NCBI GenBank assembly: GCA_947846985.1
Contig: CANTUZ010000005.1
Coordinates: 806,001 to 870,000 of the forward strand
DNA length: 64,000 nt
Direction of reading: 5' to 3'
From: Fratercula arctica
Lineage: Eukaryota > Chordata > Aves > Charadriiformes > Alcidae
The translations under genes and the position numbers were made by a program. Each line of letters begins with the position of its first letter. Position 1 is the stretch's first letter. Under the pieces are notes generated by a model, which was not told the DNA's origin, searched no databases, and was given only the letters and a program-made list of their open reading frames with translations. Of this stretch, positions 11,868 through 23,456 are shown piece after piece.

Positions 11868-14637
11868 CTAGAAAATACAGTACTGAAATCCAAAAATATT
11901 AATGAACCTCAGTAAGAAAGTTGCATACAACCACAACTAGATACTAGTCTTAGATGCTATAATTTTTCTCTCCATCTTTCTCTAGTCACAGGAATGCACC
12001 GAAGTGTAATAGGCCTCTCAAGCCCATGTTTTCTATTACATGTCATATTATAAAACAACTGTGCTAACAGTTTGAGTCTTACTAGTTAGGCATCCTTTTA
12101 TTTAAAGTTAAGATTCTGGTAACTGTTGGAGATAAATGTGCTCAAACCTTATACAATACAAAGTTTGCTAGTTTGCTCTGACACACAAGACAATTTTTCA
12201 ATCGCTGCTTCTCCCTCCACCCCAAGAATATCTTATGCCAATGCAAATAGCTCCCACTAGCAAAGAAAACTACAACACTTATCAAAAGTTGCATAAGGGG
12301 ATAAAATGAATTAACCCACACTGACAGGATGCCAGTGCTAACACAGATTTAATATTGCCTAACATTTCTTGTAAACCGCAACAAAATTCAGGCCTTTCAA
12401 TACCATGTCAATACTCCTCATAACTTCAGTCTCCCATGGACCTGACAAAAAACCACCAAAAAATGTGCTGCAGAGTCAACACTATAAGAACAATACATGC
12501 CATTTTCTGTGCTATTTCTTGTATTTCAGTGATGATCTTTACCTACATCTGTCCACGCAAAGTATACTTACAGTACAGCTATAAGCAATTTGACAACATT
12601 TATCACATTACTTTATTCTCCCCTCGCTAAACCCCAGCAAGCAACGTTGTAAGAGAAACCCTTGCCTAAGCAAGGATCAAGCAATTTGTAAAACTTGTTA
12701 AAGTTTTACAATTAGAAATAGAGAGATCTGCACAGAACTGCTCAGCTTCTACATTTCACAGGATCACAGGCTCTCAGGTCTGCAGGGACCTCTGGAGACC
12801 TTGGAGTCCCCCCCGTGCTCAAAGATACAGCAGATTGCTCAGGACATTGTCCAGTTTTTAATAACTTCAGAGAGGAAACCCCACAGTCTCCCTGGACAAC
12901 CTGCCCCATCTTCACTGCATTTGTCCCTCTTATGTTTAAATGGAATTTCTTGCATTTCAATTTGTGTCCATTGCTTCTTATTCATTTGTGAATTCTTATT
13001 CATTTGTGCCCATTGCTTCTTATGTTCTAGATACATCCAAGAAAAGCCTGGCTCCGTCTTCTTTAAACCCTCCCATCCACTGCTCGCCTTTGTCCACCAA
13101 GCCAGTTACCTCATTGTAGGTGGTTTAAGCCACAAGTTTTCTCTTATTTTCCAAGCTAAAACTAAGCCTTATGCAGGAAAAAGCTAGCTCTAGGTTTAGC
13201 AAAATGCTAAATCACATAAATGCTATTGCATAGTATTGGGATATTGCTCACAAGGCAGAGCAGAGTTCGAATTATAGGGAAAGGGAAAAATCTTTTCAGG
13301 AATATCAGTTTGCTCAAAGATGATGTTTACGCAGAGCAAAAAGCATGATGAGAAAACCTAGCCAACAGATTATTTTTTTTTCCCAGTAAATTTCTGTTTG
13401 CTTAAACAGAAAAAAGCACTATTTTGAAGACACCATTACACGTGAAGGTATAACAAATGAGAGCCAGAGAAGTTTTCCAGAATGACGTTGTACTTGAACA
13501 CAGAAGCCAATTTCCTGACATGAATTCTATTAATCTCTTGTTTTATTTTTGCAGAGTAATTCCTCTCGCCAAACCTGCAGCAGGTTTATGTTAGTACCAG
13601 CCAAAAAGGCATCTGAAGAGGCCTTGGCTTTCGGGTCAGCAGCTCTGAGGCCATAAAGCCAAGATGCTGCTTCCAGGCTGGCATCCCCATGGCGGACTGG
13701 CGTGCTGGACCAGGCTGAACACAACAAAGAAGGGACACAGAAGATGGCCCTGCATACAAATGTCTGGCGAAAAGGGAAAGGACACAGCATGGCTATCGAA
13801 AGCCCCGTCTAGTCTGCTAGGAGTCTGCTATTAGGTCTGTTAATGCAGAATTCACAAACCAATCAACATGCTCAGGAGTCATTCTCTAATCCTTCTTTGA
13901 ATCTATTTACATATCTTTGACCTACAAGCATATGGCAGTGAGTTGAAATGCTTTTTTACTTTGTTTGTGAAAAAGCATTTCTTATTATTTGTATCTTTGG
14001 TTAAGTACCTCCCAGTTCCACACTGTGAACATGAAGAAAATTTTTAAAAATTCATTCCTGACCTTTAGATGCCGACCCAAGCCCTCCTCAGTTTTTCGCT
14101 GCTTTGTGAGTAAGAGCCTGTTTAGTCTGTGTTTCCGATTCCTTTTTGATCTCTCCCTGTTTCCCTCCCAGTCCCCCGAGTTGTTTCCTTTACCGCCCTG
14201 ACAGGGCTGACAGCCCGGGAGCCCTCTCCAGAACCACCTCCAAATGCCAAATTACACCTCGCTATCACTTACATCGCTGTTTTCCCTGACGCGAGTCACT
14301 TCGCATCGATCAGGACTGTATTTATCCGCCAGTTTATCGGGCGATTCCCCTCACGCCTGGAGGCCGCCCCCGACTCCGGCCGCCCCAGCCGAAATCTCCT
14401 CAAGCGCGGTCCCGACGCCCCTCACCCCTCTTCCCGCCTCGCCATGGAGCGCCTGACCCGCGGGGGAGGCCTCTTCGCGGGCAGGATCGACCTTCTCCTC
14501 CCGCCCTTTCTCTGCCCTCCCCTCACCGCCCGTTACCCCGCAGGATCCGCCCCAGACACCGGCCCTCGCCTCAGCCGCTCACGCGCTCCCCCGGCCCGGC
14601 CTCGTCCCGCCGCCGACCCGTCCGAGGCCGCTCTCAC
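11868..14637 (-). other. KNL1: KNL1 first intron
   Basis: This stretch separates the non-coding first exon from the exon with the ATG. I see no coding exon in it. It contains an old, diverged CR1 fragment near 12.76-13.1 kb; the rest is AT-rich intronic sequence until the CpG island begins at about 14.34 kb. Confidence 0.5.
12757..13110 (-). mobile_element. Old CR1-like fragment
   Basis: The start (TCACAGGATCACAGG) and phrases such as CTGCAGGGACCTCTGGAGA and CTCCCTGGACAACCTG match CR1 read in antisense, but it is strongly diverged. A short local duplication (ATTCATTTGTG, twice near 12.98-13.01 kb) sits inside. Boundaries are approximate. It lies in KNL1 intron 1, in the same direction as the gene. 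Confidence 0.6.
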
Positions 14638-14850
14638 CTACAGCCCCGGGCCGGGCTCTGCCGCCGGCGGGGCACTCCCAGCTCCGCTGGGCTCCGCCGA
14701 CCCCGCTCCCGTAGGGCTGGGCCGCCGCCGCTCCGCCGTTCAAATCCAACCGCCGCCCGCCGCGCCTGCGCCGCGCGCCAAACCACCGCCGTGACGACGG
14801 CGCAGATGCAGCCGTACAGCATGGCGGCCCCCTAGCTATCCGTACAACAT
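14638..14850 (-). promoter_or_regulatory. KNL1: KNL1 promoter and probable 5' untranslated exon
   Basis: This is the core of a CpG island (about 14.34-15.46 kb). A good minus-strand donor (TAG/GTGAG) at 14638 would end a non-coding first exon that splices to the exon beginning at 11867, which carries the ATG. On the minus strand, 14744-14739 reads TTTGAA, a cell-cycle homology region (CHR) element, with GGCGG five bases upstream; this fits a G2/M gene controlled by DREAM/MuvB. Two ATGGCGGC motifs (14821 and 14849, plus strand) look like YY1 sites. The transcription start itself is inferred. Confidence 0.55.
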
Positions 14851-15117
14851 GGCGGCGGCCTCCGCAGAATCAGACCGCTGCCTGACATTTCGGTATTCCC
14901 CCTCGCCGGCGCGCCCCGCGGCCGCGGCGGTGAGGCCGGTGGTCAGCGGCCGGCCCGCGCAGGGTCTCTCGGTCCCGGCGCGGTGGCCTTGTCCCTCGGT
15001 GTGCCGAGGAAGGGCCGAGCCGCCAGCGCCATCTCGCAGGGGAGCGGCGGGCGGGAGAGGATGGCAGGAGTGGTCGGCGTACCTTCTTATAGGCCGGGCG
15101 AGAAAGAGGAACGCCGT

Positions 15118-15199
15118 GACGAGGTGGCCGAGTGGTTAAGGCGATGGACTGCTAATCCATTGTGCTCTGCACGCGTGGGTTCGAATCCCATCCTCGTCG
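15118..15199 (+). tRNA. tRNA-Ser (anticodon GCT)
   Basis: The 82-base sequence folds as a type II tRNA. The acceptor arm is GACGAGG paired with CCTCGTC (15192-15198), with G as the discriminator base. The anticodon loop is CTGCTAA with GCT at 15151-15153, in a stem ATGGA/TCCAT. A long variable arm follows (TGTGCTCTGCACG), as expected for serine, and the T arm carries GGTTCGAATCC, which is also the pol III B box. The A box is TGGCCGAGTGG. There is no intron. A TTTT terminator starts at 15211. It decodes AGC/AGU serine codons. It lies about 270 bases upstream of the KNL1 promoter, in the opposite direction. Confidence 0.97.
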
Positions 15200-15210
15200 G
15201 AAACGTAAAC

Positions 15211-15214
15211 TTTT
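15211..15214 (+). terminator. Pol III terminator of tRNA-Ser
   Basis: A run of T residues 12 bases after the tRNA 3' end is the usual RNA polymerase III stop. A longer T run (15230-15237) could act as a backup. Confidence 0.8.
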
Positions 15215-17230
15215 CTCCCCCCAAAAGTCTTTTTTTTCCCCCCCTCACGTCTCAGGGCCGAGGCGCTCGCTGCGCTGCCTCGCGGCCCCGGCCAGCTCCC
15301 TCCTTCCCTCCCTGCCGGGGCCGCGTTCCGTGGCGTGCGGGGAGGCCGCTCCTCGGGGGTAGGCCCCAGGCGAGGCCTGCGCCCCGCAGGGACACCCCTC
15401 AGGCTGCCACCTCCCCGCGACGATACTTCAGCCCTTATGGAAAGACGGGAAGCGAAGCTGCTGCCCGGGGCAGCCATGGCAGTGCCATCATGGTGCCTGG
15501 GCTTTAGGCCTCAAGGCCACAGGGGTCTGTATTCACAGGGTTGGCCGCCATCCCTCTCCTCTCCTCAGAAAGCAGACGGCTGTGGAGCCGCAACCCCGCT
15601 GGGTACAAACCGCCCTGGATCTCTCCTTGCAATCCCAACAAAGCCCCGTGTTGGGGCTGGCCTGGTCCCCTGCAGGATCTTGGGGTAAATATTTGAGAGA
15701 TCAGGGGCCGAGGGAGCTCCAGCCAAAGCTATCGCGGCGCCTCATGGAAAATTACGTCAAGGTTTGCTTTAGAAAAGTAATTATTGCAGTCGGCCTCGCT
15801 TTTCACGAAGTTATAACGATCTAAAAAGCATAAATGGTTGTATTGAAGAGACAGAGGAAGGCTTTTCCTCTCTGCCTAGTCCATCAATAGTTAACTTTTA
15901 AAAAGTCTGGAGGCAGAAGTTAATGATTAACTCCCTTCATCAAACACCTCATGGCTGCGGGAAGGGGCCTTGGGCACCTTCTCTGCTGGAGCAGCTCCCT
16001 GAGCCCTCCAGGCACACGCTTCAGTCCTGGAAATTAGATTATACTAAACCCTGCGCAGGGAACAGCCAGATCGCGGCTCTATAGCCTCTCAAGCGGCACC
16101 CGTAACGGACCAGTTAACACCCAGCTGGAAAAGTGTGAACCTGTGGAAGGTGGGCATCTTGGTGATGTTTTAGGGGTTAATGCTGAGTTAATCCTACACA
16201 CCAAAATTCCCACCAGGGTTTGCCAGAAGATGCACATCCTCCTGGTCCTTTGCTGGAGCATAAAAAGACATATCAAAATAAAACTGTACTAGAGAAAGGA
16301 CTTCTTCCAGGACTTACGCTTTGTACAGGTAACTTTATGCCCACAACCAGGACATCTACCTCAGACCTAATCTTAGATGGGAATTTATCACAAGGCATCT
16401 TTAATCGCAACACTTTCCCTATTAGCAAAACAGCAAACGCCAACTTCTTTTGCAATTTTACAGTACATACGGGCTGGACACCAGCTCTGAACTGAAATAA
16501 AGTGAAATACGATGCAATTGGTGGCAGGCTCCTTGTGAAATCAACCTCAAATTTTCACTGTTCAAAGCATCTAGAAAACAAAAGCCCCAGGGTTTCTTCA
16601 CCAGCAAGGTGTGATAATTAAAAGATGCTCACTGCAGTCATCATGCATAGCCAGAAAAAGCAAAAACAGCACTGAGCTCCAGCTCCACATGCGGCCCTTC
16701 AGCCATCAAGGCTCCATCTACTGGCACAAGTCAGTAAAACCCCTTTCAGATGTTTTTCTTGCAGAGCAGGGAAAATCCCTAAACAAAAACCAGACAATGT
16801 AACTTGGGGCATCTCAAAGTCTAATTTAAAACTGTTGCCCCTAAATCTACTACCTTTTCCTTGCGTCTAAAGCTAGTAACAGCTGCAGACACCCTGATTT
16901 ATATACCGAAGGGGCCCAAGTTTCATTTACAGTTACATGAAATATGTATTTCAGTGCATGAAAAATCTGGACGACACTAGCTTTTAGCCTCATCTCTCAA
17001 ACACAGGGGACCCTTGACCTCCTTTGTTTAACAAGCTGCCTGTAGCTCAGTCCTAGGCCTGGCCTTAATGCATGACGGCAGGAAAAAACAGAAAATCCAG
17101 CCTGTGGTTAAATTAGAATCGCCAGAGACCCGCGGCAGGATGCAGAAGAGCAAAGCTCCAGCCTGAGTGAACTTTTATGGAAAGATTCAACACATCAGCT
17201 GGATGATCCAGGAGAAAGAGAAATCACTTG
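15215..17230. other. Intergenic stretch between tRNA-Ser/KNL1 promoter and RPUSD2 3' end
   Basis: The first 250 bases continue the CpG island. The rest is ordinary mixed-composition DNA. I see no convincing exon, repeat or RNA gene; the open frames here are short and lack splice or codon support. Confidence 0.5.
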
Positions 17231-17236
17231 TTTATT
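17231..17236 (-). terminator. RPUSD2: Candidate RPUSD2 polyadenylation signal
   Basis: TTTATT on the plus strand is AATAAA on the gene strand. It is the first canonical signal I noticed downstream of the stop codon and would give a 3' UTR of about 1.7 kb. Variant or nearer signals could be used instead. Confidence 0.35.
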
Positions 17237-18972
17237 CTGTTTTGGTACACAAGTCCTGATGCTGGTAACATCATCAACAAGTGATTCCAGGAGTCTTGCC
17301 AAGGAGGAAGGCAGTCATTCCTGCGGGCCTGGCCAACCTCAGGTCCCCAGCACCCCGCTCACAGACACCTGGAAAGCAGGGAGTCCTCCAGTAATTTGTG
17401 CGAAATTGGGCAAACTGGTAATACAAGCTCTGCCTGAAGTGGTTTTCGGGTCACGGGGGGGCTGAGACAGAGCACAGCACGACAAGGAGAGGTGATCTGA
17501 GACCAAACCACACTCCAGCAAGGCTTTTGCCACACTTGCTGAACTTATCAGCTCCTCTGGATTCCTTTCTTCACCTTTAAAAAGGGCTTCTTTAATATTG
17601 TAGACGCGTAGAACGCTACACCTGCGCCCTAGGTAGGGACGGGGGTGGAGAGAGGCGGGTACGGAGCGACAGAGCTGGAAACCACCGGCTGCAAACAGAC
17701 CTCAAACAACACTGAGGCTCCTCCCGGGTAAACGTTCTGATTGTCTGCAGCAGCCACTGGAGCTGGTCATTACCACTGGCGATACATACAGAAAAGAGAA
17801 AAAAAATAAAATAAAAAAGAACCTGAGACAGCGGAATTATTATAATAACCCTCCCAGATGCCAAGAAGCGACCATATAAACACTGATGAAGGTAAGAACT
17901 ATAGTGATATTTATCATCCTGGAAACGTATTAATATAAAATGTATTAAAAAAAAAAAGTCATCTGGTTCATAAAATAGCTTTTGTTTTTCTTTAAAGCTG
18001 ATTGTCACACTGAAGCGGTATTAAAAACAATTCCGCACCAATCAGAAACAACTCTCCTATAGTATGATTTAAAAAAAAATAATTAAAAAAAATTGAAGTC
18101 AGCAGACGGATCTCTACTTCGGATTTCTGCTGAAGTCTGAGGACGTTTTCAACGAGGCATAAGGGACAGAGATCGATAGGTTCTCAGAAGAGAAGACAGA
18201 TGTGTTTGAGAAGGCAGGAGAAACGTCCCAGGGCAGGGGGCAGAACAGAAAGGTAAAAAGTCTACTAAATCGGCCTCCTTATAAATCTCATAAAGACAGA
18301 ATCTGGGGAGTAGTACCTCAAAAAATAGGCCAAATATAAACAGATCCATCCCTAGAGTTACTAACTTTAAGTCATTATTTGAAGCAGTTCTGAAAGAGCA
18401 ATTTCAAAGCAAAGTCCATCTTGCTGACAAACAATAGGCAGAAAATGGATCGGCTCCACAGTGCTCTGATTTCACCTTATGGCATTCTCGGTGATAATGT
18501 TTGGGTTTTAAAATCAGTCTGACAATAAAATACAGTAAAAATAGTTATGTGTATGACATGACATCCAGCATATGAACGACATTCCAGCAGCTCTCATTGT
18601 ACGATACAAGAACATCACATAGCGGGCTGGAAGAAAAATCGGTTAAGCGCAGGCACTTAATTGTCTGTGTGGATGACTGACAGCAGACCCAGAAGAGGCC
18701 GAGGTGAAAGGCAAAGCTGCCCGTGCGCGGTGGCGTTTGCTGCCCTGAGGTGCTTGTTCACTAAAGGGCAACATAATTCTAGCGCCGTAGCCCCGTCTTC
18801 CCACTCATCTTTCCCAGTGCCTGTGTGCAGCCAGGCCGCCTTCCCAGGCCTTCACACCCCACCTCCAGTGCACGGGCAGTTTGTTCACCTCAACCACGCT
18901 GAAAAGCAACTCTTAGGTCTTGACAAGACGCTTCCCCGGCCAGTGACGTCCGTAGGCGTTGGATGTCCTCAC

Positions 18973-21940
18973 TCATTCCTCCCAGTCTTCCATTGCCCAC
19001 TTGGGCATCTTGGAGCAATACTCAAACTCCGCTCCCTTGTAGCGCAAGGCGTGCAGGAACATCACCAGCTCCTTGGGAGACGGGTCCCGCCGTGTGATCT
19101 TACACTCCACACACAAAGGGTCCTTCTCTTCTGAACTCTTTTCTCCCATTTGGCCGTCCTGATTCTCACAGGAACCAAGTTCTTTATTTTTTTCTTTATT
19201 TTTTTCCAGGGTTTCCAGGTTGCTATCAGAGTTCGGTGGACAGGCAGCTACATCATTTCTCTCGGGATCCTTAGTGTCCCTCTCAGGATCCTCAGTGTCC
19301 TCGGCAGGGCAGGAGCTCTCATTTATCGGATCAGCCCATGCAGACTTTGTGCAGTCACTTGAATTACCACAGTCTTTATTTTCAGCGCTGGAGTTCAAGT
19401 CCTCCTCCGAAATACCCAAGATATCCAGGCTCTGTTTGGAACGATGCTCCTCTACTAGCGCCTTAAGGAGTTCTTCGTCCGTTTTATCAATCTTCCCACC
19501 TTTGCCCCTGGCGGGGCCCCAGGCTTCCATGTTATAGATGGGGTCATTGACGATAGGATGCCCCAAATACTGCAGATGGACCCGGATCTGGTGCGTGCGG
19601 CCAGTACGCGGAAGACACTTGACCACGCTGGTCTTGCCGTTGTAACTGAGTCTCTGGAAAATGGTTTTGCAGGATTTCCCTTTGGGGTCCACACGGCACA
19701 CTCCCACTTTGTAAGACACCACCAGTATGGGCTCTTCGCAGACCACCTCGTGTTCTGGAAACTCCCCCACCACGCGACAGACATACTCCTTTTCCAGCTA
19801 CCGGGAGACACAACAGTAACTCTCAGAAAACAGAACAGAAAACTGTCTCTGGCCTGATTACACCCCAGTCCTGTCCCCTTCCCTCCTCCTCTTCAATGCA
19901 ATACATTTGTAGGCAACATAGTGCCCAAATTTTATTACAAGTGAACAGGAAAGGGAAAAAATAAAACCAGCTATTTAAAGCCTAATTTCTCTCATGCTTT
20001 CCCCAACTAGTCGGGAAATCAAGAACGCAAGGGCCTGGCCTGTTTTCCTCATACTAAATTCAAGAGCCATCTCTCGCTGACCTTCAGTTTACAGCCTCGA
20101 AGCAAATCCTGGAAGCCAGCACCCTACAGCTACAGTTCTGTCTGGGTCAAGAGCCACTGGAAAAATAAGAAAAACTTCTAAAACTGAAAAAATATTAGAT
20201 GACTGACACATCTCCACTTACAAATAAAACTGTTCTTTAACTGGTTTGCACAATCCCAGACAGTTTGTACAGCCCCTTAGGGAAGGGGATGCCTTTCAAT
20301 CTAATATTACCAAAAATCAATTAATTTTTTACTCAGTCTTTCTTTTTCTCTTGATGCCTCTCATGCTTAATGCAATAAGAAAAGCAAGACGACCCCAAGC
20401 TGTTTTGGGAATTTGTGCTCATTTAGACCAAAAATTTGGCTGACTTTGGACCTGTTTCGAGAAAATACCATGCAAGAGCGCCCCAAATTCTGCATCCCTT
20501 AAGCTCTCACCTGTCTCTCCCGAACCTGCTCATCGATCCTCTTGGACACCTCTGCCGTCTTGGCAAACATCAGTACTCCCGAGGTCATGCGATCGAGTCG
20601 GTGAATGGTATGCAGCTCCTTCAGATCATGCTCTTTGCCCAGGATGAAGATGACCGTGTTGTGACGAAACCTGCCGCAGGGATGAACCGGCAAAGAGGAG
20701 GGTTTGTCCACAACCACCACCTCATCGTCCTCCACCAGGATCTGGATAGGCTGGGCAGTGACCGGCGGCTCGTGGCGATGCACCGTATTCCTGAGAAAAT
20801 CATTATTCTGCAAGACAGATGAACAATTAGCATGAATCCAGCCTGCGTAACAACCCCATCTGGCCACACACAATGGGGGCTTGATATTGGAGCCCCTCTG
20901 CTGTGAGGACAGGCTGAGAGAGCTGGGGGGGTTCAGCCTGGAGAAGAGAAGGCTCCGGGGAGACCTTCCAGCCCCTGTCAGTCCCTCAAGGGGCTCCAGG
21001 AAAGCTGGGGAGGGACTCTGGAGCAGGGAGGGGAGCCATGGGACGAGGGGGAAGGGTTTTACACTGGCAGAGGGGAGACTGAGATGGGATCTGAGGAAGA
21101 AATTCTTGGCTGTGAGGGGGGTGAGCCCCTGGCCCAGGTTGCCCAGAGAAGCTGTGGCTGCCCCATCCCTGGAGGGGTTCAAGGCCAGGTTGGACGGGGC
21201 TTGGAGCAACCTGGGCTGGTGGGAGGTGTCCCTGCCCAGGGCAGGGGGTGGCACTGGGTGGGCTTTAACGGTCCCTTCCAACCCAAACCATCCTGTGATT
21301 CATTCTACGACTTTTAAGATTTAGACTAGATATTAGGAAGACATTTTTTACACTGAGGGTGGTGAGACCCTGCCCCAGGTTGCCCAGAGAGGTGGGGGAT
21401 GGCCCATCCCCGGAAACATTCCAGGCCAGGTTGGACGGGGCTCTGAGTAACCCGCTCTAGTTGAATACGTCCCTGTCCGTGGCAGGGGTTGGACTGGACG
21501 CCCTTTAGAGGTCCCTTCCCCCCCAAACCACTCTATGAAACCATGCCCAGCCCCCGCAGCCCCCAGCCCCGGGGGGTGCCCACCTTCAGCACGATGTCCA
21601 GGTCCCGCACCGGCTCCTCGTTGAGGCGGAGGCGGCCGGCGCGGGCGGCGGCGCGGTAGTAGGCGAGGGGCTGGGCGCGGAACTCGGTGCTGAAGACATG
21701 GAGGAGGCTGCGGCCCACCCAGCGCCCCTTGCAGTAGGTGCGGAAGTCGAAGTAGTAGGGGCGCACCTTGCGCAGCCCCCCCTCAAAGTAGTAGGAGGTC
21801 TCGGCGAAGTGCGCGGGGCCGAAGCTCACCCCCGTGCTCAGCTTCCGCGGAGGGGGCACGTACCGCTCCCCGCCCGCCACACGCCGCTTCTTGGGGGCCG
21901 GCGAAGCTTCCCCCTCGCCCCCGGGGCCCGGCTCGGCCAT
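18973..21940 (-). CDS. RPUSD2: RPUSD2, RluA-family RNA pseudouridine synthase
   Basis: RPUSD2 converts uridine to pseudouridine in RNA; it belongs to the RluA family. Coding exons, in order: 21940-21584, 20807-20511 and 19797-18973, all with clean GT-AG junctions and phase 0, giving 492 residues. The N-terminus has a basic PKKRR patch and the family-specific block HFAETSYYFEGGLRKV, then an S4-like RLRLNEEPV segment. Exon 2 carries VVDKPSSLPVHPCG and the catalytic HRLDR motif with the active-site Asp at about residue 191. Exon 3 has GRTHQIRVHLQYLGHP and the vertebrate RPUSD2 tail ending in MEDWEE. The ATG at 21940 is chosen because the open frame upstream contains no ATG, only a GTG at 22018. 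The neighbours, KNL1 on one side and CCDC32 on the other, match the mammalian gene order. Identity is secure. Confidence 0.96.
20888..21310 (+). mobile_element. CR1 LINE 3' end in RPUSD2 intron 1
   Basis: It carries the CR1 phrases (GGAGCCCCTCTGCTGTGAGG, CTGGCCCAGGTTGCCCAGAG, GGTCCCTTCCAACCCAAACC) and the tail TGTGATTCATTCTACGA. It lies antisense to RPUSD2, about 80 bases upstream of the exon 2 acceptor. It is very like the copies at 7.3, 27.1 and 63.8 kb. Confidence 0.9.
21321..21542 (+). mobile_element. Second CR1 fragment, adjacent to the first
   Basis: This begins with the internal CR1 phrase TAGATATTAGGAAGACATTT and ends with GGTCCCTTCC...CACTCTATGAAACCA. It follows the other CR1 copy with only about 10 bases between them, in the same direction, but is clearly more diverged, so it is a separate and probably older insertion. 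It ends 42 bases from the RPUSD2 exon 1 donor. Confidence 0.85.
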
Positions 21941-22140
21941 GGCGGGGCGGGGAAGGAGCGGGCGGGGCGGCCTGGCTCCGCTGCGCGCCACCCGCGCCCC
22001 CGTTCCGCGCCGCGCCACGCCGCGCCGCCCAAAGCGCGCCGGCGCGCCGCACGGCGTGACGTACGCGCAGGGCGGCCAATCGCCGCGAGGCCACGCCCCT
22101 CGCGCTCGCCGCTTCTCCCCGCTCCCGTTATCGCGCTGAG
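21941..22140 (-). promoter_or_regulatory. RPUSD2: RPUSD2 CpG-island promoter
   Basis: Very CpG-rich, TATA-less sequence directly upstream of the ATG. It contains a CRE-like TGACGTAC near 22055 and a CCAAT motif near 22076 (plus strand), plus GC boxes. Start of transcription not determined. Confidence 0.6.
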
Positions 22141-22464
22141 ACGGCCCGGTGCGGGCCCCGTTTTGAGGGGAATAACTGAAAAAAAGTTGAAAAAAGGTTA
22201 TGTTTTCTAACCATACGTTTAATATTTAGGCTATATAGTTACTTATAGTTTTTTGTTGGGCTCAAATTCGCTGAGCAGTTCCTAAGGATGCACGGCTCTT
22301 ACTTTCCAAAGCCCAATTCTGGTTTTTTTGGGGGTGGGGGGGAGAAAACCCCACAGAAACACAGAGCCTCGGGTGGAGGGGAAAGTGAGGGGAAACAGTG
22401 ATTCAACGGGAAGACGACTGGCACAGAACGTGAGCTGCTGCAGATGGCTCACGGCGGGATCACC

Positions 22465-22470
22465 TTTATT
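22465..22470 (-). terminator. Candidate polyadenylation signal of the PCMT-like gene
   Basis: TTTATT on the plus strand reads AATAAA on the gene strand, about 990 bases past the stop codon. It would place the transcript end only about 300 bases before the RPUSD2 promoter, so the two minus-strand genes are packed head to tail. Confidence 0.45.
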
Positions 22471-23456
22471 GCCCTGGAAAAGTGGCAGTTCCATCATTCC
22501 AGCGGTTCCAGAAGAGCCCTCGCGCCTCCCTGCGCCCACCCGCCCCGCGGAGCCCCCCAGCGCCAGCGGGAGGAGGAAGAAAACGAGAGACCGGAATCCT
22601 TCTGAACACCAAAATTCTCAGTGTTGCTACCAGTGATTAAATTAGTTGATGCAAGAGGAAGAGAACACGCTCTCATAATTAGACTTTGACGAATCAGGGT
22701 AGATTGCTGCTCTGAAACAGTAATTGCGTCTTGTTTTCTTCAAGCATTAGGCAGAGTAGTCGATATTAAAGAGTAGTTTTAGTGAAGGTTTAAGTATTCC
22801 TGCCTGCCCTGGGAATTCCCTGTGGATAGATGGTACCTACAGCTTACCAGGAAGACAGCTGGAGTTGTCTGCATCCACATGCTGTCTGGGAGCAGACATG
22901 GCCTCCGAGAGCCTCCCCGGCTCCTGCTGCCGGAGAAATACCCTTTTCTCCGTCCATCCCTCCCTAACGAGCTCTGCGAAAGCAGGATTTGCCCTCGCAA
23001 GCACCTCTGCTGAGAAAGCTTCTGCTCAAAAAGCAAAACCAGGCAGCCCACCTACGGTCACCAGTCCTGTTCCCGAGCTTTCTGAGGTCACGCTAGAGAT
23101 ATCCATCCTGCTGTCAGAATTCATCCCTGAGGCAAAGAAAAACCAACAGTTACTATTCACGGCCTCCAGTTCAGTGACAGAATCAACACGGCTACGGTGT
23201 TTACGAAAGTGCACAGGCTCCAAAAAAAGAAAAAAAGAAAAAAGAAAAGCTCAAGTCCTCATTCTGCAAGCGCTATCTAATAGAAAATGCATCCTGCTCC
23301 CCTGCTGTGCCTCACCACAGCCAAACTCTTCCTTCGCTCTTTCACAACCAGCATCTGCTGGGAATCCCGGACTCTGTCAGTAAAGCCAGCATCACGGACA
23401 GCGAGCTCACACAGACAGCCGTGAGGAAGAAACGTCCCTCAGGGGAGAGCAAATTT
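22471..23456 (-). other. Probable 3' UTR of the PCMT-like gene
   Basis: Sequence between the TAA stop (23457-23459) and the AATAAA at 22465. I see no coding exon; a plus-strand open frame of 172 codons across it lacks any recognisable protein feature. Confidence 0.45.

Noticed and set aside
14849..15139. Short plus-strand frame starting MAAAS in the KNL1 CpG island
   Set aside because: Its ATG is part of a YY1 motif, and it runs straight into the tRNA gene; no splice donor or known protein matches.
20499..21281. 260-codon minus-strand frame read as one protein
   Set aside because: The first half is antisense CR1. Only the part from 20807 down is RPUSD2 exon 2; a good acceptor sits at the border.
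21941..22018. N-terminal extension of RPUSD2 starting at 22018
   Set aside because: The codon there is GTG, not ATG, and no upstream ATG exists in frame; the ATG at 21940 is the better start.
22865..23383. 172-codon plus-strand frame downstream of the PCMT-like gene
   Set aside because: Lies opposite the likely 3' UTR and has no recognisable feature.
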